A stretch of DNA of 24,072 nt from Firmicutes bacterium CAG:145 (GCA_000435715.1 FR882581.1:3885-27956); one strand, 5' to 3'; numbered from the stretch's first letter, positions 15,565 to 23,251 are shown. Numbers and translations are program-made. Notes: a model not told the origin generated them from the letters alone.

Positions 15565-17310
15565 TTATTTAGCTATCGAATATTTCGCCGCGTATTTTTC
15601 AAACTCCGCCTTGAAATCGTCGTTATAAGCTTTCATCTCATGAAGCGATTCATGTATGTTCATATCGCTTCCCGCTTCCAGAACGCATACCGCTATATTG
15701 GAGCAATGATCGGCCGTACGTTCGAGATTAGTCAGGAGATCCGACCATACGAATCCGGCGTCTATGGAGCAGTCTCCCTGCTGCAGTCTCAGTATATGTC
15801 TCGTCCTCATCTGTTCTTTAAGGCCGTCTATTACTTCTTCGAGAGGTTCTACTTTTGAGGCCGCTTCTACATCCTCGTCCAGGAATGCTCTGAGAGCCAG
15901 ATCAAGAATCTCCTCCACAGCGTCTGTGAGGACTCCCAGTTCTTTCATGGCAGACTCGCTGAATTTCAGATCTTTGGAATTCATCTCCTCAGCTGATTCG
16001 AGAATATTCACCGCATGATCCGATATTCTTTCGAAGTCTCCTATCATTTTAAGGAGTTTCGCCGCCTCTGCGCTGTCTTCTTCGCTGGCCTGATTGCTGC
16101 TGAGCTTTATCAGGTATGTTCCCAATATATCTTCGTAATGATCGGTCTTGCTTTCTTTTTCTCTTATCTCTTCATCCAGCTTGGTGCTGTATCTGGTGAG
16201 AGTGGCTATACTGTCTTTTAAAGCGCTCGCCGAGGTCTCCGCCATTTCGGACGCTACCGAATGACAGTTTTCCAGAGCCAGAGACGGAGTCGCCAGAAGA
16301 AGCTCGTCAAGCTCTACATCCTCTTCTTTAGTCTTAGTCTCAGGCACTATGCGATATGCCACCGTTTCCAATATTCCCGACAGAGGCAGCAGCAGAGCCG
16401 TACACAATATGTTGAACACCGAGTGAGCTATGGCTATTCCGACCAGCGATGCCGATTCGTTAAGCAACGCAGGAGCAAATATGGCTTTTATTATCCAGAA
16501 CACCGTCAGCCAGACTATGGTTCCGATTACGTTGAACGCCAGATGGACTATTGCCGCCCTCTTGGCATTTTTGTTGGTTCCGACCGATGAAAGCATCGCC
16601 GTTATACAGGTTCCTATGTTCTGTCCCATTATGATAGGGATTGCCGCTCCGTATGATACTTGTCCGGTTACGGCCAGAGCCTGTAAAATTCCCACGGAGG
16701 CGGAGCTGGACTGTATTATGGCAGTCAGCAGGGCGCCCGCCAGAACTCCCAGCAGAGGGTTCTCGAAGGCTATAAACAAGCTTCTGAAGGATTCCACATC
16801 TTTTAGTCCCGATACTGCCGCAGACATGGCGTCCATGCCGAACATCAGAGTGGCGAAGCCCAGCAGGATTGTTCCCGTGTCTTTTTTCTTGCTACTGTTG
16901 CAGAACATATAAAATATAATTCCTATCAAGGCCAGCACCGGTGTAAACGAGGTCGGCTTGAACAGCTGAACTATCAGATTGCCGCTCTCTATGCCGCTAA
17001 GGCTCAAAAGCCATGCCGTAACGGTGGTTCCTACATTGGCACCCATTATTACGTTTATAGCCTGCTTAAGGTTCATCAGACCGGAATTTACAAATCCCAC
17101 TACCATTACAGTGGTGGCAGAGGAGCTTTGAATGATTCCCGTAACTCCAAGGCCTGTAAGAAAGCCTTTGGCTTTGCCGGTGGTTAATTTGCCGAGGAGA
17201 GTTCTGAGAGTTCCTCCGGCACGCCTTTCCAACGCTTGTCCCATTACGTTCATTCCGAAAAGGAAGAGGCACAGGCCTCCTATGAGAGACAGAAAATCGA
17301 AAATATCCAT
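15565..17310 (-). CDS. Na+/phosphate symporter with C-terminal PhoU domain
   Basis: Low-complexity phosphate carrier of the NptA/SLC34-like family, 581 residues. The membrane part (about 1-320) has the family's two inverted repeats: QSSSATT (61-67) with GANVGTT (90-96), and QSSSASV (200-206) with GQNIGTC (229-235). Substrate- and Na+-binding sites lie at these QSSS motifs in the family. The C-terminal cytoplasmic part (about 345-575) is two PhoU-like repeats, with MIGDFERISDHAVNI and LTNLERTADHCSNIA, as in bacterial proteins of this type. ATG at 17310 has AAAGGA 8 nt upstream. It is transcribed towards the pst-pho operon, with a Pho box about 100 bp before its start. Some members export phosphate (YjbB-like) and others import it; the sequence does not decide. 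Confidence 0.92.
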   Translation of the reverse strand: MDIFDFLSLIGGLCLFLFGMNVMGQALERRAGGTLRTLLGKLTTGKAKGFLTGLGVTGIIQSSSATTVMVVGFVNSGLMNLKQAINVIMGANVGTTVTAWLLSLSGIESGNLIVQLFKPTSFTPVLALIGIIFYMFCNSSKKKDTGTILLGFATLMFGMDAMSAAVSGLKDVESFRSLFIAFENPLLGVLAGALLTAIIQSSSASVGILQALAVTGQVSYGAAIPIIMGQNIGTCITAMLSSVGTNKNAKRAAIVHLAFNVIGTIVWLTVFWIIKAIFAPALLNESASLVGIAIAHSVFNILCTALLLPLSGILETVAYRIVPETKTKEEDVELDELLLATPSLALENCHSVASEMAETSASALKDSIATLTRYSTKLDEEIREKESKTDHYEDILGTYLIKLSSNQASEEDSAEAAKLLKMIGDFERISDHAVNILESAEEMNSKDLKFSESAMKELGVLTDAVEEILDLALRAFLDEDVEAASKVEPLEEVIDGLKEQMRTRHILRLQQGDCSIDAGFVWSDLLTNLERTADHCSNIAVCVLEAGSDMNIHESLHEMKAYNDDFKAEFEKYAAKYSIAK

Positions 17311-17411
17311 GTTTGTTTCCTTTCAGTAGCTTTGATTTTAGGTGGTTTTTGTCTCGACCGCATGGTCATCAATACTTTATCAAATTTACATCAAATCTAC
17401 TATGGGTTATT

Positions 17412-17428
17412 TGTAAAATGTTTGTAAA
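17412..17428 (-). promoter_or_regulatory. Pho box upstream of the Na/Pi symporter gene
   Basis: On the minus strand two exact TTTACA copies (17423-17428 and 17412-17417) stand at 11-bp period, the same TTTACA-N5-TTTACA as before pstS. They lie between the rplL terminator and the symporter start. The core promoter downstream is weak: AAGTAT (17372-17377) is the best candidate -10 and no good -35 is present, as often found in activator-dependent promoters. Confidence 0.7.
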
Positions 17429-17467
17429 GTCTTGGCTAAGTTTGTGCTAAATACACACGTGCAACCT

Positions 17468-17495
17468 AAAAGGACGCCCTTGCAGACGTCCTTTT
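17468..17495 (-). terminator. Terminator of the ribosomal-protein operon after rplL
   Basis: AAAAGGACG (17468-17476) pairs with CGTCCTTTT (17487-17495) around a 10-nt loop, with a T-run on the minus strand. It lies about 30 bp past the rplL stop and shows that transcription ends here rather than running to rpoB. Confidence 0.85.
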
Positions 17496-17523
17496 CGACA
17501 AACGATTTTCAAGTACTTCTGAC

Positions 17524-17892
17524 TTATTTCAGAACTACTGTCGCTCCAACTTCCTCCAGCTGAGTCTTGATAGCGTCGGCTTCTGCCTTTTCTATACCTT
17601 CCTTAACGTTTGAAGGCGCTCCGTCTACCAGTTCCTTAGCTTCCTTAAGTCCGAGACCTGTGATTTCTCTTACGGCTTTGATTACTTTGATCTTCTCTCC
17701 GCCTGCTGCTTCGAGAACTACAGTGAATTCAGTCTGTTCTTCAGCTGCTGCGCCGCCTGCTGCCGCTGCTCCTGCTACTGCTACAGGTGCTGCTGCGGAT
17801 ACGCCGAATTCTTCTTCACAAGCTTTAACTAAGTCGTTCAATTCTAAAACTGTCATAGCCTTTATAGCTTCTATAATCTGTTCCTTGTTCAT
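17524..17892 (-). CDS. rplL: 50S ribosomal protein L7/L12
   Basis: Forms the ribosomal stalk with L10 and recruits translation GTPases. 122 residues, usual length. N-terminal dimerisation region 1-32, Ala/Gly-rich flexible hinge about 33-52, and globular C-terminal domain 53-122 with the conserved KIKVIKAVREITGLGLKEAK stretch (67-86). ATG at 17892 follows AGGAG. Last gene of its operon, with a terminator immediately after; in most bacteria rpoB follows instead. Confidence 0.98.
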   Translation of the reverse strand: MNKEQIIEAIKAMTVLELNDLVKACEEEFGVSAAAPVAVAGAAAAGGAAAEEQTEFTVVLEAAGGEKIKVIKAVREITGLGLKEAKELVDGAPSNVKEGIEKAEADAIKTQLEEVGATVVLK

Positions 17893-17961
17893 TTTATATT
17901 CTCCTTTATAAAATTTTTCTCATTTTTAAATAGTCGTTCCGGCTGACCGGTCTTCTGAAGA

Positions 17962-18459
17962 CTACGCCTCCGCCTTTGCGTCTGCAATAGCCTGGAACGT
18001 TCTCACTGCCTTGCTTACAGGCGACTGTATGCTTCCCATGAACTTGGCGATAAGAACTTCTCTCGATGGAATATCTGCGATGGCCTGGATTCCGTCTTTA
18101 TCAAACACAGTTCCCTCTACTACACCTGCTTTAAATTCCATCTTCTTGTATTCTTTGATCACTTCATTGAGAACTCTTGCAGGAGCCGTAGCGTCTTCTT
18201 TGCTTATAGCGATAGCGCTGGGTCCTTCCAGGACTGATGAAAGTCCTTCGAATTCAGTTCCCTCGATGGCTCTCTTTACCAGAGTATTCTTGTAAACTGT
18301 ATAGTCTACGTTAGCCTCGCGAAGTTTCTTTCTCATGGCGTCTGCTTCTGCAACGGAAATTCCCATGTAATCGATTACCACTGCAGACTGAGCGCCGTCT
18401 AATTTTTCTTTGATCTCGTCGATAATGACTTGTTTAGCCTTTTGAGCTTCTACTGACAT
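17962..18459 (-). CDS. rplJ: 50S ribosomal protein L10
   Basis: Stalk base protein that binds 23S rRNA and carries the L7/L12 dimers. 165 residues from ATG at 18459, which has AAAGGAG upstream. An in-frame ATG at 18516 would add 19 residues, but it sits directly after the leader's poly-U without a ribosome binding site. Conserved features: VVIDYMGISVAEADAMRKKL, NTLVKRAI, and the C-terminal helix that binds L12 (about 140-165). Expression is expected to be autoregulated through the leader just upstream. Confidence 0.97.
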   Translation of the reverse strand: MSVEAQKAKQVIIDEIKEKLDGAQSAVVIDYMGISVAEADAMRKKLREANVDYTVYKNTLVKRAIEGTEFEGLSSVLEGPSAIAISKEDATAPARVLNEVIKEYKKMEFKAGVVEGTVFDKDGIQAIADIPSREVLIAKFMGSIQSPVSKAVRTFQAIADAKAEA

Positions 18460-18516
18460 ATTATCTCTTACTCCTTTCTTGCCTCCCGTGTGCGGGAAGC
18501 AGAATCGGTACTCCAT

Positions 18517-18609
18517 AAAAAAACCTTGTCCGCATAGACAGACAAGGTCAATATTTTATATTGTACCTCGGCGGGAAATTAAGCTTTCGCACCCGCTGTC
18601 TACGGTTTT
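18517..18609 (-). ncRNA. L10 leader (autoregulatory mRNA structure) with intrinsic terminator
   Basis: In the 173-bp gap between rplA and rplJ, the minus strand reads CCGTAGACAGCGGGTGC, then TTAA and CCCGCCGAGG. This is the conserved kinked-stem core of the L10 leader, with GCGGG (18592-18596) pairing CCCGC (18571-18575). It is followed by a terminator: GACCTTGTC (18541-18549) pairs with GACAAGGT (18523-18530) and then T6 (18517-18522). In Firmicutes L10 or the L10(L12) complex binds this core and favours termination, reducing rplJ-rplL expression. A further small CCCG/CGGG hairpin (18484-18495) lies before the rplJ ribosome binding site. Confidence 0.88.
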
Positions 18610-18632
18610 AGTTTCGTATTTTGTTATTCGGT

Positions 18633-19331
18633 CTAAAACTGAATCAACGCAGGATTCACTTTTACTCCGGGACCCATAGTCGAAGCAACTGTAACGCTCT
18701 TCAGATACTGTCCCTTGGCTGCCGCAGGCTTAGCCTTAACGACTGCTTCTAAAAGTGCATTGAAGTTGTCCGTCAGTTTTTCCGCTCCGAATGAAGCTTT
18801 TCCGATCGGCGTATGAATGATGTTGGTCTTGTCGAGTCTGTATTCGACTTTACCTGCTTTGATCTCCTGCAGGGCTTTCTCAACATCCATGGTAACGGTA
18901 CCTGACTTAGGGTTAGGCATCAGACCTTTAGGACCGAGGATCTTACCGAGTCTTCCTACTACTCCCATCATGTCCGGAGTTGCCACTACTACGTCGAAAT
19001 CGAACCAGTTTTCAGTCTGGATTCTCTGAGCCATTTCTTCGGCTCCTACATAATCTGCACCGGCTGCCTCTGCCTCCTGTGCCTTAGGTCCTTTGGCAAA
19101 TACCAGAACCTTCTTGGTTTTACCTGTTCCGTGAGGAAGAACTATAGCTCCTCTGACCTGCTGGTCGGCATGTCTTCCGTCTACGCCAAGTCTGATGTGT
19201 ACTTCGACAGTTTCGTCGAACTTTGCTTTTGAAGTCTCTACAGCGATTTTAAGCGCTTCGGGAACTTCGTGAAGTGCTGTCTTGTCAAAGCTTGCAGCTG
19301 CAGCTTTGTAATTTTTACCTCTTTTAGGCAT
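18633..19331 (-). CDS. rplA: 50S ribosomal protein L1
   Basis: Binds 23S rRNA at the L1 stalk and assists release of deacylated tRNA; in many bacteria it also represses its own message. 232 residues, normal length. Recognised by MPKRGKNYK at the N-terminus, GVDGRHADQQVRGAIVLPHG, and the signature VGRLGKILGPKGLMPNPKSG. ATG at 19331 with GGAGG about 7 nt upstream. Follows rplK by 45 bp. Confidence 0.98.
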   Translation of the reverse strand: MPKRGKNYKAAAASFDKTALHEVPEALKIAVETSKAKFDETVEVHIRLGVDGRHADQQVRGAIVLPHGTGKTKKVLVFAKGPKAQEAEAAGADYVGAEEMAQRIQTENWFDFDVVVATPDMMGVVGRLGKILGPKGLMPNPKSGTVTMDVEKALQEIKAGKVEYRLDKTNIIHTPIGKASFGAEKLTDNFNALLEAVVKAKPAAAKGQYLKSVTVASTMGPGVKVNPALIQF

Positions 19332-19376
19332 TTCTTACCTCCTCGTGGTACTTGCGACTTTCAGTCTCCCACTTTC

Positions 19377-19802
19377 TCAATCTTCAATAACTATACCCAT
19401 GCTTCTTGCGGTACCTTTGATCATCTCTGTAGCTGCGTCTAAATCTGCCGCATTTAAATCAGGCATCTTAGTCTTAGCTATTTCTTCTGCCTGCGCTCTC
19501 GTCAGCGTAGCTACCTTTTTCTTGTTAGGTTCGCCGGAAGCTGAATCGAGTCCTGCTGCTTTCTTTAAAAGAACTGCTGCTGGCGGTGTCTTGCAGATGA
19601 ACGTAAAGGATCTGTCGGCATAAACCGTGATGACCACCGGTATGATCATTCCCTTCTGGTCTTGCGTTCTGGCATTGAACTGTTTACAAAAGTCCATGAT
19701 GTTGACGCCTTTCTGACCTAAGGCAGGACCTACTGGAGGCGCTGGATTTGCATTGCCGGCAGGTATCTGAAGTTTGATATAACCTTCAACCTTTTTAGCC
19801 AT
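19377..19802 (-). CDS. rplK: 50S ribosomal protein L11
   Basis: Part of the GTPase-associated centre; needed for stringent-response signalling by RelA and the target region of thiopeptide antibiotics. 141 residues. The N-terminal domain has the conserved proline-rich PAPPVGPALGQKGVNIM (about 20-36). The C-terminal RNA-binding domain has LTRAQAEEIAKTKMPDLNA and ends in GTARSMGIVIED. ATG at 19802 with AAGGAG upstream. No substitution is seen in the proline helix that thiopeptide resistance usually alters. Confidence 0.98.
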   Translation of the reverse strand: MAKKVEGYIKLQIPAGNANPAPPVGPALGQKGVNIMDFCKQFNARTQDQKGMIIPVVITVYADRSFTFICKTPPAAVLLKKAAGLDSASGEPNKKKVATLTRAQAEEIAKTKMPDLNAADLDAATEMIKGTARSMGIVIED

Positions 19803-19835
19803 TCCCTTTCTCTCCTTTCTTAAATATTCAAGAAA

Positions 19836-19871
19836 ATGTCTGCTTCAGAGGCGGCGCCTCTTCTGCGACAT
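19836..19871 (-). other. Hairpin in the nusG-rplK gap
   Basis: Two-part stem ATGTC/GACAT (19836-19840 with 19867-19871) and AGAGGC/GCCTCT (19847-19852 with 19856-19861), separated by an asymmetric internal loop. It lies directly after the nusG stop and ahead of rplK. It could be a processing site or an L1-type operator; the sequence alone does not tell. Confidence 0.5.
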
Positions 19872-19876
19872 GTCTC

Positions 19877-20449
19877 TTAGATTTTATCAACCTGGCTGAA
19901 CTCAAGCTCAACCGGTGTGTCTCTTCCAAACATGGAAACCTTGACACGCAGTACTTGTTTCTCTTTGTTGATCTCTTCTACAGTACCCATAAAGCTTTCG
20001 AAAGGACCGCTGATAACCCGTACCGTCTCTCCGACTTCCACGTCGAGGTCGATATAAACCTTTTCTATTCCCATTCTGGCCACTTCTTCGTCTGTAAGCG
20101 GAATAGGTTCTGAACCATGTCCCACAAAGCCGGTAACACCCTGGGTGTTACGCACCAGATACCAGGATTCGTTTGTCACTATCATCTTTATGATTACATA
20201 ACCCGGAAACATTTTTTTGGTCTTTATCTTTCTCTGACCGTCTTTTATCTCAACTCTGTCTTCAGTCGGTACAACAATGTCGATAATTAAATTCTGCATT
20301 CCGCGGTTCTCAACCATCTTTTCGATATTCACTTTTACTTTGTTTTCGTGACCCGAATAAGTATGAACGACATACCATTTGGCCTTGCCGTCTCCTCTCA
20401 GGCCTTCTCCCTCCAGAGGGGATACGCCTTTGTTTTCAATATCAGACAT
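19877..20449 (-). CDS. nusG: Transcription termination/antitermination factor NusG
   Basis: Binds RNA polymerase and modulates pausing, termination and transcription-translation coupling. 190 residues. After a polar N-terminal extension of about 22 residues comes the NGN domain (WYVVHTYSGHENKVK at 25-39; MFPGYVIIKM). The C-terminal KOW domain (about 136-190) has GETVRVISGPFESFMGTVEEINKE split over its conserved loop. ATG at 20449 with AGAAGG about 9 nt upstream. Follows secE by 62 bp in the standard secE-nusG order. Confidence 0.97.
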   Translation of the reverse strand: MSDIENKGVSPLEGEGLRGDGKAKWYVVHTYSGHENKVKVNIEKMVENRGMQNLIIDIVVPTEDRVEIKDGQRKIKTKKMFPGYVIIKMIVTNESWYLVRNTQGVTGFVGHGSEPIPLTDEEVARMGIEKVYIDLDVEVGETVRVISGPFESFMGTVEEINKEKQVLRVKVSMFGRDTPVELEFSQVDKI

Positions 20450-20511
20450 TTTTTGTACCTTCTCTTTTCATGTATTTTGAAGTAAATTGACTGCCTTTCG
20501 GCCTTCTCCTG

Positions 20512-20727
20512 TTAGCTTAACGTTACTCCCAAAACTGCTCTAAGAGCGGCTAAAACACCTGTATCGATCAACCAGAAGCCCAGTGCGAAAATCGCGCAGG
20601 TTACGATGACAACTCCGGTATATGAGGCTACTTCTTTTTTTGTAGGCCATACGACCTTTTTCATTTCGGTTTTTACTCCCTTGTAGTAATCTCCGAACTT
20701 GCCTCTCTTTTTCTTTTCTTTGGCCAT
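20512..20727 (-). CDS. secE: Preprotein translocase subunit SecE
   Basis: Small essential membrane subunit of the SecYEG channel. 71 residues: a Lys-rich N-terminus, the conserved amphipathic motif EMKKVVWPTKKEV (21-33), and one membrane helix about 36-56, the short single-helix form of Gram-positive bacteria. ATG at 20727 with AAGGAG 10 nt upstream. Lies between rpmG and nusG. Confidence 0.97.
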   Translation of the reverse strand: MAKEKKKRGKFGDYYKGVKTEMKKVVWPTKKEVASYTGVVIVTCAIFALGFWLIDTGVLAALRAVLGVTLS

Positions 20728-20743
20728 ATTCTTCTCTCCTTAA

Positions 20744-20893
20744 TTATTTAGTTTCTTTGTGAAGAGTATGTTTCTTGCAGAATCTGCAGTATTTTTGCAT
20801 TTCAATACGATCCGGATCGTTCTTCTTATTTTTCATCGTATTATAGTTTCTCTGCTTGCATTCTGTACATGCAAGAATTACTTTAGTTCTCAT
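20744..20893 (-). CDS. rpmG: 50S ribosomal protein L33, four-cysteine form
   Basis: Small ribosomal protein of 49 residues, read directly from the minus strand: MRTKVILACTECKQRNY at the N-terminus and a C-terminus ending HTLHKETK. Two CxxC pairs (Cys9/Cys12 and Cys36/Cys39) form a zinc ribbon, so this is the zinc-binding (C+) paralogue; bacteria often keep a cysteine-free copy for zinc starvation elsewhere. ATG at 20893 with GGAGG 8 nt upstream. First gene of the operon rpmG-secE-nusG-rplKAJL, 16 bp before secE. Confidence 0.97.
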   Translation of the reverse strand: MRTKVILACTECKQRNYNTMKNKKNDPDRIEMQKYCRFCKKHTLHKETK

Positions 20894-20922
20894 GTCGATT
20901 TCCTCCGTTTTACTTCAAATTT

Positions 20923-20942
20923 CAAGGTTTTTTGAAACCTTG
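20923..20942 (-). other. 5' leader hairpin of the rpmG operon
   Basis: Perfect 8-bp stem CAAGGTTT/AAACCTTG with a 4-nt loop in the untranslated leader between promoter and rpmG. It is not followed by a T-run, so it probably protects the message rather than ends it. Confidence 0.6.
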
Positions 20943-20971
20943 CCGTTCTATAATCATAAAGTCGCCTATTT

Positions 20972-21000
20972 ATTATAAATCAGCCATTTGTCAATGTCAA
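20972..21000 (-). promoter_or_regulatory. Strong promoter of the rpmG-secE-nusG-rplKAJL operon
   Basis: Exact consensus on the minus strand: TTGACA (20995-21000), 17 bp, TATAAT (20972-20977). About 70-75 nt of leader to rpmG. A consensus housekeeping promoter fits the demand for ribosomal proteins. Confidence 0.9.
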
Positions 21001-21051
21001 CCGGCTTTTTAACTTTATCACGGCCTTTTGGAAAATTTTGATCTCTATACT

Positions 21052-21585
21052 CTACAATTCCTTCGGATCCTCCTCAGTCAGCGCTGCTCTTGCGGCGTCT
21101 ATCTCTTTGTATCCCGGCTTCTCATCGTCCGGCAGATTTACCCGGACGTACACTCCGCAAGCTGTGGCCATTATCTCATCGTCTTCATCTATTATGCCTG
21201 ATGAAGTATAGCAGCACTTTCCGTCCACTCTGTCTATTCTGCCGTATCCGAACATTTTGGCCCCCACAGGTATAGGTTTTTTATATTGAACCGTCATCTC
21301 TGCGGTGACATAAGTGGGAATCCAGTCTCTGCCGCCGCTGAAATCCACGTGGAGAGTGGCTCTTCCCATAAGTTCATCCAATACCGCTCCTGACATGCCG
21401 CCGTGCATGATGCCGTTATGTCCCTCATGGATACTCCTTGGAGTAAAGATAGTTCCCACCTCTCCTCCTTCCAGCTCATAAAATTGACATCCCAGCGAAG
21501 CCGGATTCTCACTTCCGCAAGTTATGCTGCACGGAGTGGGAAGCTGCTTGCTTATAACTTTTCTTTTCTGTCTTTGTGTCTTCAT
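21052..21585 (-). CDS. PaaI/YbgC-like hotdog-fold thioesterase
   Basis: 177 residues with a single hotdog domain (about 35-155), the fold of small acyl-CoA thioesterases. The active-site helix region is NGIMHGGMSGAVLDELMG (57-74), with the HGG motif and an acidic Asp/Glu pair as in PaaI-type enzymes. YKKPIPVGAKMFGYGRI fits the central strands. Substrate unknown. An extra N-terminal stretch contains two cysteines (PCSITCGSENPAS). ATG at 21585 overlaps the stop of the upstream LCP gene (TAATG) and has only a weak, distant site, so translation is probably coupled. No hairpin terminator follows before the rpmG promoter. Confidence 0.82.
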   Translation of the reverse strand: MKTQRQKRKVISKQLPTPCSITCGSENPASLGCQFYELEGGEVGTIFTPRSIHEGHNGIMHGGMSGAVLDELMGRATLHVDFSGGRDWIPTYVTAEMTVQYKKPIPVGAKMFGYGRIDRVDGKCCYTSSGIIDEDDEIMATACGVYVRVNLPDDEKPGYKEIDAARAALTEEDPKEL

Positions 21586-23051
21586 TATTCTGCAGCGCCT
21601 TTCACCTGACTTATCTTATCTACCGCCGCAGCGATGAGAGCCTCGTCCGGCAGCACCACAGAAGTGCTCGCTCCCAGGGCATATGACATTTTTGACGCCG
21701 ATTCGCCCTTTATAGCTTGTTTGTCTATGGTCCAGCCCGGCATATCCTTAAGCTGCATTTTTATCAGAGATTTGATATCCTTCTGACTCATGTCGGTAGA
21801 AAGATTCTCTTCTATCGAATTCAATATAGACGTATAGTCTGTCAATATCGTAGTACTGTTGCTGACTTTCTTAATTATTGCCTCTATTATGATCTGCTGA
21901 TTCTCATTTCTTCTCAGGTCTCCGTCAGGCCAGGACTTTCTCTCCCTGCTGTAAGCAAGAGCCATGGAACCGTTGAGGTGGTTCTGTCCTTTTTTGAAAG
22001 TATAATGAGCCGACATGCCGTGAGTCGTAAACCCATAAGGAGAATCTATGTCTATCCCGCCTATGGCGTCCACCAGTTTTGTTATAGTGGAATAATTGAC
22101 TTTAACATAATAGTTTATATCTATTCCCATGAAATCTTCTACAGTACTCACCGTCTCTTCTACACCGTAAAGTCCGGAATGAGTGAGCTTGTCCTTAGCA
22201 TTCTTGCTGGAAAGTGTGACATAATAATCTCTCGGTATGGACGTGAGCAGTATCTGATGAGTCGCAGGGTTGACCGTCACTATCATATTGACATCGCTTC
22301 TGGATGTGGTTCCTATATCTCCGGTAGTGTCAAGGCCGCTGACCAGAATGTTGAAAGGTTCTTCAGTAACGTCCACATGCTTGGTCTTTCGGCTGCTCTC
22401 CTTTGTTATAGAGATAGTATATATGATCTTAGTATCTTTTTCTATAGACGAGTTGCCCTCTTTCATCGTGTCATATGAAGCCGCGCTTATAAACACGGCG
22501 GAGTATTTATTCTGCAAAAGGCTTTCTATCATTTCGGAAGCGTCGTCGATATAATCGTATTTTGCATTGATTTCATCCTTGAGTTTATTTCTGGCCTCAG
22601 AATACGTCTTGCCTGTGTCTGAAGAAGTAGCGATGGTTTTACCTTTAAGCTCTGAAGCTTCTTCATACTGTGATTCTGCTTTGACTACTAAATAAAAGTC
22701 TTCTTTTGCTTTGACGATATCTGTAATCGAATTGAAAAATCCTATGGTCTCGCTGATATAATATGTTCCCACTCCGAATAAAAGGATGAGTACTACGGCA
22801 AACACCGCCGCCCCCTTTTTGCGGCCGCTTTTTCCCCTTTTGCTGTACATTACCGGAACTATGAACAATGATATGACTATCAGCAGGGCTACCACCGGAT
22901 ATAGTATCTTTGCCGGGAGCACGTTGAGCCACAAAAGCATTACCGTAAATGCCAGGGCTAATATGGCATATATCACAGCAATGGTTCTGTAAACTCCATT
23001 TTTTTTGAGTTTACGCTGTTCCTGCTCCATTCTTCGTCTGTCGCTTCGCAT
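21585..23051 (-). CDS. LytR-CpsA-Psr (LCP) family protein, CpsA-like with three membrane helices
   Basis: LCP enzymes transfer glycopolymers such as teichoic acids or capsule from lipid carriers to peptidoglycan. 488 residues. Three membrane segments (about 21-42, 47-69, 80-100), then an external region of about 115-225. LCP domain about 233-410: NILVSGLDTTGD, Arg251/Asp253 (SRSD), SIPRDYYV (Arg274/Asp275), the AIGGIDI stretch, and AYSRERKSWPDGDLRRN followed by ENQQ. The three-helix plus accessory-domain plan resembles streptococcal CpsA. The accessory region (ELKGKTIATSS ... YDYIDDASEMIESLL) reads like half of a type-2 periplasmic binding fold. ATG at 23051 with AAAGGAAAAG upstream. Coupled to the thioesterase gene. 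Confidence 0.88.
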   Translation of the reverse strand: MRSDRRRMEQEQRKLKKNGVYRTIAVIYAILALAFTVMLLWLNVLPAKILYPVVALLIVISLFIVPVMYSKRGKSGRKKGAAVFAVVLILLFGVGTYYISETIGFFNSITDIVKAKEDFYLVVKAESQYEEASELKGKTIATSSDTGKTYSEARNKLKDEINAKYDYIDDASEMIESLLQNKYSAVFISAASYDTMKEGNSSIEKDTKIIYTISITKESSRKTKHVDVTEEPFNILVSGLDTTGDIGTTSRSDVNMIVTVNPATHQILLTSIPRDYYVTLSSKNAKDKLTHSGLYGVEETVSTVEDFMGIDINYYVKVNYSTITKLVDAIGGIDIDSPYGFTTHGMSAHYTFKKGQNHLNGSMALAYSRERKSWPDGDLRRNENQQIIIEAIIKKVSNSTTILTDYTSILNSIEENLSTDMSQKDIKSLIKMQLKDMPGWTIDKQAIKGESASKMSYALGASTSVVLPDEALIAAAVDKISQVKGAAE

Positions 23052-23085
23052 GGTCTTTTCCTTTCCCTGTCCTTTATCTCAATCT

Positions 23086-23114
23086 TTACTATGTATCTTT
23101 TTTCTTTATTGCAA
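23086..23114 (-). promoter_or_regulatory. Predicted promoter of the LCP-thioesterase pair
   Basis: Minus strand TTGCAA (23109-23114), 17 bp, TAGTAA (23086-23091), about 30 nt from the expected RNA start to the LCP ATG. Moderate match only. Confidence 0.4.
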
Positions 23115-23141
23115 ATAGATTTGCCGAGTTGTCCCCAAAAT

Positions 23142-23165
23142 AAAAAGCCTTTTTCAAGGCTTTTT
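23142..23165. terminator. Terminator after the nitroreductase gene
   Basis: AAAAAGCCTT (23142-23151) pairs with AAGGCTTTTT (23156-23165) across a 4-nt loop, with T-runs in either orientation. It lies downstream of the nitroreductase and upstream of the LCP promoter on the same strand. Confidence 0.85.
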
Positions 23166-23251
23166 ACCGATATTATTATATCCTTTTTTTATTCTTATGA
23201 CAACTGTTAATTTTCAATATTTTCAAAGCTTTCAAGAATATATGACCATCT

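Noticed and set aside
18460..18516. N-terminal extension of L10 from ATG at 18516
   Set aside because: The ATG follows directly after the poly-U of the leader terminator and has no ribosome binding site. The ATG at 18459 has one and gives the usual L10 N-terminus.
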